This document shows, piece by piece, positions 52,525 to 62,589 of a DNA stretch of 64,000 nt. Source of the DNA: JAWKWA01 sp041397765 (GTDB lineage: Bacteria > Pseudomonadota > Alphaproteobacteria > Rhizobiales > Hyphomicrobiaceae); contig JAWKWA010000008.1 of NCBI GenBank assembly GCA_041397765.1, positions 62,001 to 126,000 on the forward strand, read 5' to 3'. The notes under the pieces were generated by a model, which was not told the DNA's origin, made no database searches, and was given only the letters and a program-made list of their open reading frames with translations. Made by a program: the position numbers and the translations under genes. Position 1 is the first letter of the stretch; every line of letters starts with the position of its first letter.

Positions 52525-53241
52525 TCAGATGCGTACGAGCGCGACCGGCAGCGTGATCTCGTCGAGGGCCTTGAGATGGGGCGCGACTCTCGGATCGCTG
52601 CGCGGTACGCGGCCGGTCAGCCCGCCGAGCGCTGGATGGGCGTCCTGCCTGACCATCATCACCGGCGCCACGGCCGGATAGAGCTCGCGCCCGCGCGGAT
52701 TGGCGAAGGTGAGCACGGCGCCACGGATCATCGTCTCGCCGGGCGGCGCGTGATAGGCGGTGATCATCCGCGCCGAACCGTTGTCGAGAGTGATGAAATG
52801 CAGGAAATGCGTGCCGGTCGGCACGCAGATCACGCCTCTCTGCTCATAGCCCGGATTGCCGTCCTCGAAGACGAGAGCCCGCGCCTCCCCGACCAGCGGA
52901 TCGTAAGCGGATAGGCCGAGAGCGTGGCGGCATCCGTGAAGGACGGCCGGAGGCAGGTATAGGCCCCCTCGTAATAGGCGTAGATCTGCCGGTGATAGCC
53001 GCCGTAGCGGATGTCGGCGACCTCGACGCTCGGGGCGGCCGGTTGGCTGACGGGCTCGCCGCCGAGCCCCAGCACCTCCTCGACGCGCGCGAGGGTCTTT
53101 GCCGTGAAGCTGCCCTTCAGGAGGCGGAACACGGTCGATCTCGCCGAGCAGGGCCTTGTCGGCCAGCATGCGCTGGGTCCATCCGCGCCGGTTCAGCTCG
53201 CGCTCGATACGTCGCACGACGTCGACCGGTTGCGCGTCCAT
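52525..53241 (-). pseudogene. XRE-type regulator-like protein, frameshifted
   Basis: About 238 residues when joined. The start at 53241 (MDAQPVDVVRRIERELNRRG, then WTQRMLADKALL) reads as the first helices of a lambda-repressor-like HTH. In a second phase it continues VFRLLKGSFTAKTLARVEEVLGL, which completes the HTH, then VADIRYGGYHRQIYAYYEG. A third phase gives GEARALVFEDGNPGYEQRGVI, a C-terminal beta-rich domain with FLHFITLDNGSARMITAY. Breaks fall near 53130 and 52920. Its domain plan is DNA-binding plus possible ligand sensing. Neighbours give no hint of its target. Confidence 0.6.
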
Positions 53242-53513
53242 GGCTCCGCTTCTTCTGGTTCGGATCGGCTGTTCGTTGGGATCGGCCCGCCCGCCCGCTC
53301 TCGCCCCCGGGACCGTCGGGACCCGTCGATTTTCTCCAGTTTCCGCCAGACCCGTCAATCCCCCACGGATTCTGGCCGAACTTGGCCGGCTCCTGACCAT
53401 GGCCAAAACCCCTGCAATTCCCAGATGATGGATGTCGGCAGGCGATGAGCGAGACGTACAGCGCCGGCCGGCGAGGACGAGCCGAGACGATCTCGCCAGA
53501 GGGAGACACGTGA

Positions 53514-53864
53514 ATGACCCGCACCATGACGACCACAGCCTTCGCCGCCCTTGCCCTGCTCGCCGCCGGTCTCGCCGGCACCCCCGAGGCTGCCGCCGCC
53601 AGCCCGAGCTTCTCCTGCAAGGGCCGCCTCACCGCCACCGAGCGGGCGATCTGCGACAGCCCGGTGCTGTCCAGCCTCGATCGGCAGATGGCGCGCGAAT
53701 ACGCCCACCGCATGGGCTCGTTCCGAACCTCAGAGGGCCGCTCGAGCCTCAAGGCCGCGCAGCGCGGCTGGCTCGCCACGCGCAATTCCTGCGGCGCCAG
53801 CAAGGGCTGCCTCAGGGCCGAGTACGAGGATTGGATCTCCCAGCTCGTCGAATGGGACCTGTGA
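53514..53864 (+). CDS. Small secreted LprI/DUF1311-like protein
   Basis: 116 residues. A signal peptide (MTRTMTTTAFAALALLAAGLA, cleaved after about residue 28) precedes a short domain with four cysteines: FSCKGRLTATERAICDSPVLSSLDRQMA, then AAQRGWLATRNSC and GCLRAEYEDWI. The CxxxxxxxExxICxxxxLxxLD pattern is that of the lysozyme-inhibitor LprI N-terminal family, whose members are periplasmic and may inhibit lysozyme; the inhibitory role here is inferred. GGGAG precedes the ATG at 53514. Confidence 0.8.
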   Translation: MTRTMTTTAFAALALLAAGLAGTPEAAAASPSFSCKGRLTATERAICDSPVLSSLDRQMAREYAHRMGSFRTSEGRSSLKAAQRGWLATRNSCGASKGCLRAEYEDWISQLVEWDL

Positions 53865-54012
53865 GGTCGTCGAAGGCGGCCCCTTGCGGCCGCGATGGAA
53901 TTGCCCGGTGACGCCCGCTCGGCGCCACCGGGCCCTGGATCGGCGGTGACTTGCGACGACGGGGACGTGGACCGCAGACACGGCCCCGCCGCCGAGGACA
54001 CCGCCGAACGTG

Positions 54013-54053
54013 AAGCGCACGGGTGCCTCGCACACCCGTGCGCTTTCTCTTTT
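54013..54053 (+). terminator. Rho-independent terminator
   Basis: AAGCGCACGGGTG and CACCCGTGCGCTT form a perfect 13-bp stem with a 7-base loop, followed by TCTCTTTT. This is the clearest intrinsic terminator in the window. It acts on rightward transcription, most likely of the LprI-like gene 150 bp upstream. A weaker GCGGCC/GGCCGC hairpin precedes it at about 53875. Confidence 0.85.
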
Positions 54054-54084
54054 GAGTGGCGGGCGTCTCCTGGGCAAGGAATCG

Positions 54085-54136
54085 GAGCATGCCCGGCACG
54101 GTCGAACCGATTCCAACGCGGTCGGACATGCTCTAA
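54085..54136. repeat. Dispersed palindromic repeat (GAACCGATTCCA type), copy 1
   Basis: AGCATGCCCGGCACGG and CGGTCGGACATGCT are imperfect inverted arms around GAACCGATTCCAACG. GAACCGATTCCA and GGTCGGACA recur in the same order at about 57012-57042. It lies just upstream of the GMC oxidoreductase gene. Confidence 0.5.
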
Positions 54137-54188
54137 GAACCTCCGGGAGATTTCCGCGCGAGCTCTGCCGCGCCAGCCCCGGTGGCCA

Positions 54189-55864
54189 ATGACCCCTCTC
54201 GCAACCCCGCTCGACCGGATCGCCTCCGACTACGACGTCGTCGTCGTCGGCTCGGGCTATGGCGGCGGCGTCACGGCTTCGCGCCTCGCCCGTGCCGGCA
54301 AGCGCGTCCTCGTTCTCGAGCGCGGGCGGGAATACCCGACCGGCAGCTTTCCCTCGAGGCTGACCGAGCTGCGCGCCGAGCTGATGGTGACCGGCGGCCG
54401 CTTCGGGGCGGGCTCGCGGCCGGGCCTCTACGACTTCCGCTTCGGCGAGCACATCCACGTGCTGACGGGCTGCGGCCTCGGCGGCGGCTCGCTCGTCAAT
54501 GCCGGCGTCGCGCTCCGCCCGGACGCCCGCGTCTTCGCCGATCCTTCTGCCTTTCCCGCCGAGATCGCCGGCGACGGCCTCATCGAGGAGGGGTTTGCCC
54601 GCGCCGCCGCCTGGATCCGCCCGGCCCGCGATCCCGAGGCCGGCACCACGACCAAGCTCGCCGCCTTCGCCAAGGCCGGCGAGGCGACCATCGGCCGGCC
54701 CGATCCCGCTCCCGTTGCCGTCAGCTTCGCCGATACCGTCAATCCGGCCGGCATCGGCCAGCCGGCCTGCACCCGCTGCGGCGACTGCTGCGGCGGCTGC
54801 AATGTCGGCGCCAAGAACACCGTCGCTCTCAGCTACCTGCCCGACGCGGTCGCCCACGGCGCCGTCATCGCGACGGAGGCCCGTGTCACCCGCCTCGAGC
54901 GCATCGGCAGCCGCTGGCACGTGCATGTCGAGCCATTCCCCGCCGATCCGAAGGCCGCCGGCAGTTCCTCGGGCCCCATGGCCGTCGCCGCCGACATCGT
55001 CGTGCTCGCAGCGGGCACGCTCGGCTCCACCGAGATCCTGCTCCGGTCGCGCGCCGCTGGCCTTCCCCTGTCGGCCCGCCTCGGCGAAGGCTTCTCGGCG
55101 AACGGTGACATCATCGCCTTCGGCTACAACGGCCGCGAGCGGGTCAATGCCGTCGGCATCGGCCATCCCCCGAGGGACGGTCTCGATCCGGTCGGCGCCA
55201 GCGTCACCGGCCAGATCGAGGTCGCCGATCCGGCCGATCTCGATCTCGGCATGTGCGTCCAGGAAGGCGTGCTGCCCTCCGCGCTCGGGCCGCTTCTGCC
55301 GGTTTCTTCGTGCCGGGCGGCCGTCTGCTCGGCGCCGCCCATGCCCTCATCAAGGGCGTCTATGACGGCCCGCTCGCCCGCACGCATACCTTCTTCGTCG
55401 TCAGCCACGACCGCGCGCGCGGCCGCATCGTGCTGAAGGGCGACAGGGCCGCCGTCGAATGGCCGGACGTCAATGACGAGCCGGTCTTCGCCCGGGTCGA
55501 CGCCGCGCTCGAGCGGCTCTGCCGGGCGACCGGGGCGGCCTATGTGAAGAGCCCCTTGTCGGAAACCCTGATGGGCCGCCGCCCGGCGACTGCCCATCCA
55601 TTGGGCGGCGCCCGCATGGCCACCGCTGCCCAGGCCGGCGTCGTCGATCACAAGGGCCGCGTCTTCGCCGGCGAGACCGGCGCGGTGGTTCATCCCGGCC
55701 TCTATGTCAGTGACGGATCGGTGCTGCCGCGTTCGCTCGGCGTCAATCCGCTCTTCACCATCACCGCCCTCACCGAGCGCGCCATGATCCACCTTGCCGA
55801 GGACTACCAGCTCCGCTTCGACACGGGACCACGTCCGCGCCGAACGGAGGCCGCCCATGGCTGA
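54189..55864 (+). pseudogene. GMC-family (cholesterol-oxidase-like) oxidoreductase, frameshifted
   Basis: About 558 residues when joined. The FAD-binding start DYDVVVVGSGYGGGVTASRLARAG follows the ATG at 54189. FGEHIHVLTGCGLGGGSLVN is the second FAD signature, and CTRCGDCCGGCNVGAKNT is a cysteine-rich insert typical of the cholesterol-oxidase branch. The phase shifts near 55300 after GPLLPV. The C-terminal domain is intact: FFVPGGRLLGAAHALIKGVY, HPLGGARMA and DGSVLPRSLGVNPLFTITAL with the active-site region. A missing base in GGTTTCTTCG explains the break. GMC enzymes oxidise alcohols; the substrate is unknown. Its end overlaps the prmB start by eight bases. Confidence 0.83.
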
Positions 55865-56165
55865 GCGCAAGGCATCGGCCATGCCTGGCGAGGCCATCGA
55901 GACCTTGCACACCGTGCGCGACTGGTTCCGCTACGCCGTCACGCGCCTGGGCGAGGCCGGCGTCGCCTTCGGCCACGGCACCACCAACGCGGTCGACGAG
56001 GCGGCCTATCTGATCCTCGCGACCCTGAAGCTGCCGATCGACCGTCTCGATCCGTTCCTCGACGCCCGTCTCCTCGAAGCCGAGCGCCGCGCCCTCGCCG
56101 AGGTCATCGCCGCCCGCATCGCCACCCGCAAGCCCGCCGCCTATCTGACCGGCGAGGCCTATATC
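55857..56165 (+). pseudogene. prmB: Truncated PrmB (ribosomal protein L3 glutamine methyltransferase)
   Basis: The first 103 codons encode the N-terminal helical domain of the HemK/PrmB family: ETLHTVRDWFRYAVTRLGEA, FGHGTTNAVDEAAYLIL and TRKPAAYLTGEAYI. The SAM-binding domain and the NPPY motif, which should follow, are absent. At 56166 the sequence changes to a structured GC-rich insert, and the frame stops at 56321. The start (ATG 55857) has a strong GGAGG and overlaps the GMC stop. The product could not methylate L3. Confidence 0.75.
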
Positions 56166-56423
56166 GGACCACACGCTCAGCCTCCCACCAGGAGTCAGTC
56201 CCGGAGAAGGCGCCGGCTCCGCCGGTCCTCGCGCATGGCCCCGCTGGCGCGCCCGGGGGGAGTGGGCCATGCGCGAGGCCTCGGCTCCGGGAGTCAGCGC
56301 CACCCATGTCCCCTGGCCTGATCGCCACACCCCCTCGCCCCGATTGCGCGCCGGCCCGATCGACTGCCCAAGCCGGCGCCAGGTCCTGTTGCGCTCTGGG
56401 GCGCCCTCTCCCCACCATGGCCC
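56166..56423. mobile_element. Structured insert that truncates prmB
   Basis: A 258-bp non-coding stretch between the broken prmB and the next gene. CCTCGCGCATGGCCC and GGGCCATGCGCGAGG are perfect inverted 15-mers separated by about 20 bases, and GGAGTCAG flanks them as a direct repeat. The layout resembles a palindromic mobile unit, but no second copy is in the window. Confidence 0.4.
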
Positions 56424-56834
56424 ATGATCGTGACCCATACTGAGAACGCCGATGGCCAGCGCCGCGTCTATCTCGGCGGAAAGGCGAGCCTCGAATGCTG
56501 GATCGAGCCCAAGGCCGACGGCCGCACTTGGACCTTCCACCTGGAAGAAGCCGTCACCGGCAACCGGCTCACCGAGGACGATCGTCGCATCTGGGTGATC
56601 CATACCCTGCTGGCGCTCGCCGAGGCCCTCGCGGTCTCCCCTCGGGATCTGAGCGCCGTGCCCTTCGAAGCCATCGCGGCGCTTCACGTCGCCGATCCCT
56701 TCGCCAGCCGCCGGGTCGCCACGCCACGCCGGACACCGGTCGAGAACAGCTTCCGTGCAACGCGGCCGGATGTGCGCCGGCCGAGGGAAGACTTCCGGCA
56801 CCGCGACGACGCGCGGCCACGCTCTCGCATGTGA
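56424..56834 (+). CDS. Hypothetical protein, 136 aa
   Basis: Family not recognised, but the sequence looks coding. Residues 12-70 make a compact domain (RRVYLGGKASLECWIEPKAD; FHLEEAVTGNRLTEDDRRIWVIHTLLALAEAL). A middle segment VPFEAIAALHVADPFASRR follows, then a basic, Pro/Arg-rich tail. No signal peptide or membrane helix. It starts at the edge of the insert that cuts prmB, so the ATG at 56424 may not be the original start. Its stop codon coincides with the first base of a repeat element. Confidence 0.55.
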   Translation: MIVTHTENADGQRRVYLGGKASLECWIEPKADGRTWTFHLEEAVTGNRLTEDDRRIWVIHTLLALAEALAVSPRDLSAVPFEAIAALHVADPFASRRVATPRRTPVENSFRATRPDVRRPREDFRHRDDARPRSRM

Positions 56835-56969
56835 TACCGCCTCGCGAAACCTCTGACCTTCGCGAGGCGGTATGCGCGCGCGGGGTTGGTGGGGCGGCCG
56901 CGCGCAAACAAAGGACAAACCGGCGCGCATCCAACGCGATCACGAGTCGAAACTCATGCGCGCCGGTAT
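56834..56969. mobile_element. MITE/REP-like element, copy B (ATACC...GGTAT ends)
   Basis: A 136-bp relative of the element at 11425-11582. It opens with a perfect 15-bp inverted repeat (ATACCGCCTCGCGAA at 56834-56848, TTCGCGAGGCGGTAT at 56859-56873, 10-base loop). It continues with one copy of the GCGCGGGGTTGGTGGGGCGG core and closes with a perfect 12-bp inverted repeat (ACCGGCGCGCAT at 56919-56930, ATGCGCGCCGGT at 56956-56967). It also lies between convergent genes and starts on the last base of a stop codon. Confidence 0.7.
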
Positions 56970-57011
56970 GAGCCGCACCGTCCGGCTCCGCGCGGCGCCC
57001 GGCGATGCTGC

Positions 57012-57042
57012 GGAACCGATTCCAGCCAGGTCGGACAGCCTG
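57012..57042. repeat. Dispersed repeat (GAACCGATTCCA type), copy 2
   Basis: GAACCGATTCCAGCCAGGTCGG shares GAACCGATTCCA and GGTCGGACA, in the same order and spacing, with 54098-54128. It ends just before the stop of the convergent DUF1330 gene. Confidence 0.45.
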
Positions 57043-57047
57043 CTGGC

Positions 57048-57341
57048 TCAGCCCAGATCGCCCGCGACGATGATCAGGTCGCGGCCCGCCGATTTGATCG
57101 CGAACACCTTCGCCTCCGCATAGGCCGGATCGTCGTAGCAGGCCTTGGCCGCCTCGAGCGAGGGGAACTCCACGATGGTGACCCGGACGCCGGTGCGCGT
57201 CTCCTTCAGCACCGGCGAGATATTGGCCGGATTGACCTTTGCCTGATACTTCTCCGCGATCGGCTTCCACAGCCGGACATATTCGTTGCGTGCCGCCTCG
57301 TCGCCGATCGCATCTGCGACGATCACCCAATAGCCCTTCAT
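57048..57341 (-). CDS. DUF1330 domain-containing protein
   Basis: 97 residues, the usual size for this dimeric alpha+beta-barrel (ferredoxin-like) family. It starts MKGYWVIVADAIGDEAARNEY and contains VTIVEFPSLEAAKACYDDPAYAEAK, the diagnostic strand-helix of DUF1330, then an ending IIVAGDLG. Biochemical role unknown; related folds include small monooxygenases and stress proteins. It lies 52 bp downstream of dnaJ on the same strand and may be read through from it. Confidence 0.88.
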   Translation of the reverse strand: MKGYWVIVADAIGDEAARNEYVRLWKPIAEKYQAKVNPANISPVLKETRTGVRVTIVEFPSLEAAKACYDDPAYAEAKVFAIKSAGRDLIIVAGDLG

Positions 57342-57393
57342 CGCCTTCCCCCGGCTGCTGTGCTCCGCCCGCCCCGCGACGGGCGTGCGATCC

Positions 57394-58539
57394 CTATTCG
57401 CCCCGCCCCTCGAAGAAGCTCGCCACCTTGGCGAAGAACCCGGTCGATTCCGGGCTCGTGTCCTTGCCCGAGGCCTTCTCGAACTCCTCGAGCAGCTCGC
57501 GCTGGCGCCGGGTGAGGTTCTTCGGCGTCTCGACCTCGACCTGGATATACATGTCGCCCGTCGACTTCGAGCGCAGAACCGGCATGCCCTTGTTCTTCAG
57601 CCGGAATTGCTTGCCGGTCTCGGTGCCCTCGGGGATCTTCACCCGCGTCCGCCCGCCGTCGAGCGTCGGCACCTCGACCGATCCGCCGAGTGCCGCCGAC
57701 ACCATCGAGATCGGTACGCGGCAGAAGATATCGGCGCCGTCGCGCTGGAAGAACTCGTGCGGCCTGATCGACAGGAAGATGTAGAGATCGCCCGGGTGTC
57801 CGCCCCGCAGGCCCGCCTCGCCTTCGCCGGCGAGACGAATGCGCGTGCCGTCCTCGACGCCGGCCGGGATGTTCACCGACAGCGTCCGCTCCTTGGTGAC
57901 GCGGCCGGTTCCCGAACAGACCCCGCAGGGATTGGTGATCACCTCGCCGCGGCCCTGGCACGTCGGACAGGTCCGCTCGATGGTGAAGAAGCCCTGGCTC
58001 GCCCGGACCTTGCCCTGGCCGTGGCAGGTCGAGCAGGTGCTCGGCTGGGTGCCGGCCTTGGCTCCCGTGCCGCTGCAGGCCTCGCATTGCACGCTGGTCG
58101 GCACGCGGATTTGCGCCGTCTTGCCCTCAAAGGCCTCGCCGAGGGTGATCTCCATATTGTAGCGCAGATCGTCGCCGCGCTCGCGCGCGCTCCGCCGGCC
58201 GCCCCCACCCCCGCCGCGCCGCCCGCCCATGGCGCCGAACAGGTCGTCGAAGATGTCGGACATCGACATCCCGAAATCGGGACCGAAGCCGCCGCCGCCA
58301 CCGCCCATTCCGCCCTCGAAGGCGGCGTGACCGAACTGGTCGTAGGCCGCGCGCTTCTGGGCGTCGGACAGCGTCTGATAGGCCTCGTTCAGCTCCTTGA
58401 AGCGCGAATCGGCTTCGCTGTCGCCGGGATTGCGGTCCGGATGGTACTGCTTGGCGAGCTTGCGGAAGGCGTTCTTGATGTCCTGGTCGCTCGCCCCGCG
58501 CGAAAGCCCCAGCACCTCGTAATAGTCACGCTTGGCCAT
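57394..58539 (-). CDS. dnaJ: Co-chaperone DnaJ (Hsp40)
   Basis: 381 residues, full-length type I DnaJ. The J domain (about 5-70) has the HPD motif in QYHPDRNPG, which stimulates DnaK ATPase. A Gly-rich linker (GGMGGGGGGFG) follows, then four CxxCxGxG zinc repeats (CEACSGTG, CSTCHGQG, CPTCQGRG, CGVCSGTG) and the C-terminal substrate-binding domains. It is 300 bp downstream of dnaK on the same strand; that gap is unusually long and holds the inverted repeat listed next. The start is the ATG at 58539. Confidence 0.97.
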   Translation of the reverse strand: MAKRDYYEVLGLSRGASDQDIKNAFRKLAKQYHPDRNPGDSEADSRFKELNEAYQTLSDAQKRAAYDQFGHAAFEGGMGGGGGGFGPDFGMSMSDIFDDLFGAMGGRRGGGGGGRRSARERGDDLRYNMEITLGEAFEGKTAQIRVPTSVQCEACSGTGAKAGTQPSTCSTCHGQGKVRASQGFFTIERTCPTCQGRGEVITNPCGVCSGTGRVTKERTLSVNIPAGVEDGTRIRLAGEGEAGLRGGHPGDLYIFLSIRPHEFFQRDGADIFCRVPISMVSAALGGSVEVPTLDGGRTRVKIPEGTETGKQFRLKNKGMPVLRSKSTGDMYIQVEVETPKNLTRRQRELLEEFEKASGKDTSPESTGFFAKVASFFEGRGE

Positions 58540-58756
58540 GGGCCGTGCCTCACTCCCGTATCGGCATTCCAGGCTCCGACCGTCGCCCGGCTCCGCCCGG
58601 TTCCCGGGCAGCGCCTCACGCCTTGGGTTCGCCTGCACCCTCGCCGGTTACTCAACTGCGCTCGAGCTCCCGCCACAGGGTCGCGAGGCGGACAGGAGGC
58701 AGGCGGGAAACCGGTCGGGGCCCGAAAGCGTACGGATTCTACGCCTCGAAATGCGA

Positions 58757-58813
58757 GATGCCTCCCCGCGGCCCTTCAATCGGTAAGATCGTCGGGGTTT
58801 TTAGGGAGGCATC
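58757..58813. repeat. Inverted repeat between dnaK and dnaJ
   Basis: GATGCCTCCC at 58757-58766 and GGGAGGCATC at 58804-58813 are perfect 10-bp arms around 37 bases. The structure sits 26 bp after the dnaK stop on the reverse strand. It could attenuate transcription into dnaJ or protect the dnaK message end. Confidence 0.45.
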
Positions 58814-58839
58814 CCGTTCACGTCCAGAAATCAGTTGGA

Positions 58840-60747
<1,908 letters not shown>

Positions 60748-60871
60748 GATGTCGAAATTCCTTTCATTGCGGCGAACTGCCCGGGCCCAATCGGCACCCG
60801 GTCATCTGGCGCCCACCTGCCGACGCCGGAACAGTCCCCATCAAGAGCCATGAATCAGGTATTCCTAGGCC

Positions 60872-60900
60872 TATATAAGAGTGCCCCCTGGGCACTGCAA
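60872..60900 (-). promoter_or_regulatory. Probable dnaK promoter with palindrome in the spacer
   Basis: Read on the reverse strand, TTGCAG (60900-60895) and TATATA (60877-60872) are separated by exactly 17 bases. The spacer and the -35 end contain AGTGCCC-CCT-GGGCACT, a perfect 7-bp dyad at 60880-60896. Transcription would start near 60864, giving a leader of about 115 bases before dnaK. Whether sigma-70 or sigma-32 reads it cannot be decided. Confidence 0.6.
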
Positions 60901-60962
60901 TGGGCATGGGGTGCTGGACGGGCGGTCGAACGGGGCATCCACGAGAGATGGGAAAGCTCGAG

Positions 60963-61586
60963 ATGAACGGATCGGCGCCCGACGGCTCATATGGGAACGG
61001 CGCGCCCTGGCGGAAGGCCCTGCGGCGGTTTGCCGGCCGCGGCGCGCCCTCTCCCGCCCGGCCGCAACGGCAGGATGCGGGGCCGGGGCGCGCGCTCCGC
61101 GGCTTGGTCGGCGGGCTGCTCCTGATGGCGCTCGCAACTCCGGCCGAGGCGCTCGACGCGACGCCGCTGAAGGCCGGTTTCGTCGAGGAGGTCGCCATCG
61201 GCGAGCCCCCGGTCTGGCTTTCCGCCAAGCTCGATACCGGCGCCGAGACGAGCGCGATCCATGCCCCCGTCTATGCCATCATCGCCCATGACGGCGTCGA
61301 ATATGCCCGCTTCCGCCTGCTGACCGACGATTGGCGGCTTCTGAATGTCGAGCGCCCGGTGCTGCGCCGCGCCACCATCCTGAAGGCTGGCGCCGCGCCC
61401 GAGGAGCGGCCGGTGGTCGCCTTGCCGGTCTGTATCGGCGGCGTTCGCGCCGAGGCCGAGTTCACCCTTGCCGACCGCACCGGTCTGAAGCACAAGGTTC
61501 TGATCGGGCGCAGCTTTCTGGCCGGCCGCGTGATCGTCGACGCCGGCCGCACCGGGCTCGTCAAAGGTGGCTGCGGGACACCGTGA
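60963..61586 (+). CDS. Retropepsin-like / ATP-dependent zinc protease-family protein
   Basis: 207 residues. The N-terminus has a membrane or signal segment (RGLVGGLLLMALATPAEALDA) after about 50 basic residues. The domain that follows carries the aspartyl-protease-like loop AKLDTGAETSAIHA, then VALPVCIGGVRAEAEFTLADR and KVLIGRSFLAGRVIVDAG. This is the RimB/RloA2-type retropepsin fold often annotated as ATP-dependent zinc protease; neither ATP nor zinc use is evident in the motif. The start could be ATG 60900, 60948 or 60963. I use 60963 because GGGAAAG lies upstream. It is divergent from dnaK. Confidence 0.75.
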   Translation: MNGSAPDGSYGNGAPWRKALRRFAGRGAPSPARPQRQDAGPGRALRGLVGGLLLMALATPAEALDATPLKAGFVEEVAIGEPPVWLSAKLDTGAETSAIHAPVYAIIAHDGVEYARFRLLTDDWRLLNVERPVLRRATILKAGAAPEERPVVALPVCIGGVRAEAEFTLADRTGLKHKVLIGRSFLAGRVIVDAGRTGLVKGGCGTP

Positions 61587-61658
61587 CGGCCCCGGCCGGC
61601 CCTGCGGCGATGCCGCGCCCGGGTTCCATGGGGTTGCGGGTAGCGAGGAGCCGCGCGT

Positions 61659-62258
61659 GTGCTTGACGGGTTCCGCCATCTCCCCGGCCATCTGGACCGT
61701 CCGGCTCAGAATGCCCTCGCCACCGCCATCCGTGAGGTGATTGCCAAGGCCCCGCTCTACCGGCCTGCCATGCCGCGCACCGGCAAGCCGCTGTCGGTCG
61801 AGATGACCAATTGCGGACCGCTCGGCTGGGTCACCGACAAGGCCGGCGGTTATCGCTATCAGCCGCATCACCCCCTCACGGGCCGGCCCTGGCCGCCGAT
61901 CCCCGAGCAGCTTCTCGCCCTCTGGCGGGAGCTGTCCGGCCATGGCGGCCCGCCGGAGGCCTGCCTTGTCAATTTCTATGCCGGCGGCGCCCGGCTCGGC
62001 CTCCACCAGGACCGCGACGAGAGGGATTTCGCCGCACCCGTCCTGTCCGTCTCGCTCGGCGACGATGCCGTCTTCGCGGTCGGGGGTCTGAAGCGTAGCG
62101 ATCCGAAGGAGCGCATCACGCTGCGCTCGGGCGATGTCGTGATTCTCGGCGGGGCCAGCCGCCTCGCCTTCCACGGCATCGAGAAGGTGCTGCCAGGCAC
62201 CTCGGACCTCTGGCCCGGCGGCGGCCGCATCAACCTGACGCTCCGCGTCGTCGGGTAG
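61659..62258 (+). CDS. alkB: AlkB-family alkylation repair dioxygenase
   Basis: 199 residues. A 2-oxoglutarate/Fe(II) enzyme that oxidatively removes methyl groups from 1-methyladenine and 3-methylcytosine in DNA or RNA. The iron ligands are in LHQDRDE (HxD) and FHGIEKV (distal His), and the 2-oxoglutarate Arg pair is in RINLTLR. The substrate lid is MTNCGPLGWVTDKAGGYRY. The GTG at 61659 has AGGAG at the right distance. It is a short but complete member. Confidence 0.93.
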   Translation: MLDGFRHLPGHLDRPAQNALATAIREVIAKAPLYRPAMPRTGKPLSVEMTNCGPLGWVTDKAGGYRYQPHHPLTGRPWPPIPEQLLALWRELSGHGGPPEACLVNFYAGGARLGLHQDRDERDFAAPVLSVSLGDDAVFAVGGLKRSDPKERITLRSGDVVILGGASRLAFHGIEKVLPGTSDLWPGGGRINLTLRVVG

Positions 62259-62589
62259 AGCGCAACGCCATTCGAGACCGGCAGTGCGAGACCGGCCATT
62301 CGCGGACGGCAATTCGAGAAAAGTAATTATGCCGGGCCGGGCGGCCTGCCACGCCGTGTCCTTGATTGGGTGGTTCACGGGGGATTGCCGAAGCGGGCAG
62401 CCCGAGGATCATGATTTGCCAAACGTGAACGCTTTGACCGTAACGTGCCGTCCGTTGATCGGCCGACCTCATCGGCGGCCGGACCCGGCTCGAACCCTGG
62501 TATCGCGTATCGTGACCTGCCGTTCTCTCGCTTCCCAGTCGGTCGCTCGTCCGGCCGCCTGCCGCCGCGCATCGACCGATGCTGCCTTC
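62259..62589. other. Intergenic region between alkB and the hypothetical secreted protein
   Basis: The 331 bp include GCGAGACCGG/TCGAGACCGG direct repeats near 62273-62295 and a short A/T-rich patch (AGAAAAGTAATTAT, about 62317-62331). The frame of the next gene is open through it, but the protein reading is Arg/Pro-rich and not domain-like. A promoter for the next gene is likely but I cannot place one. Confidence 0.35.
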
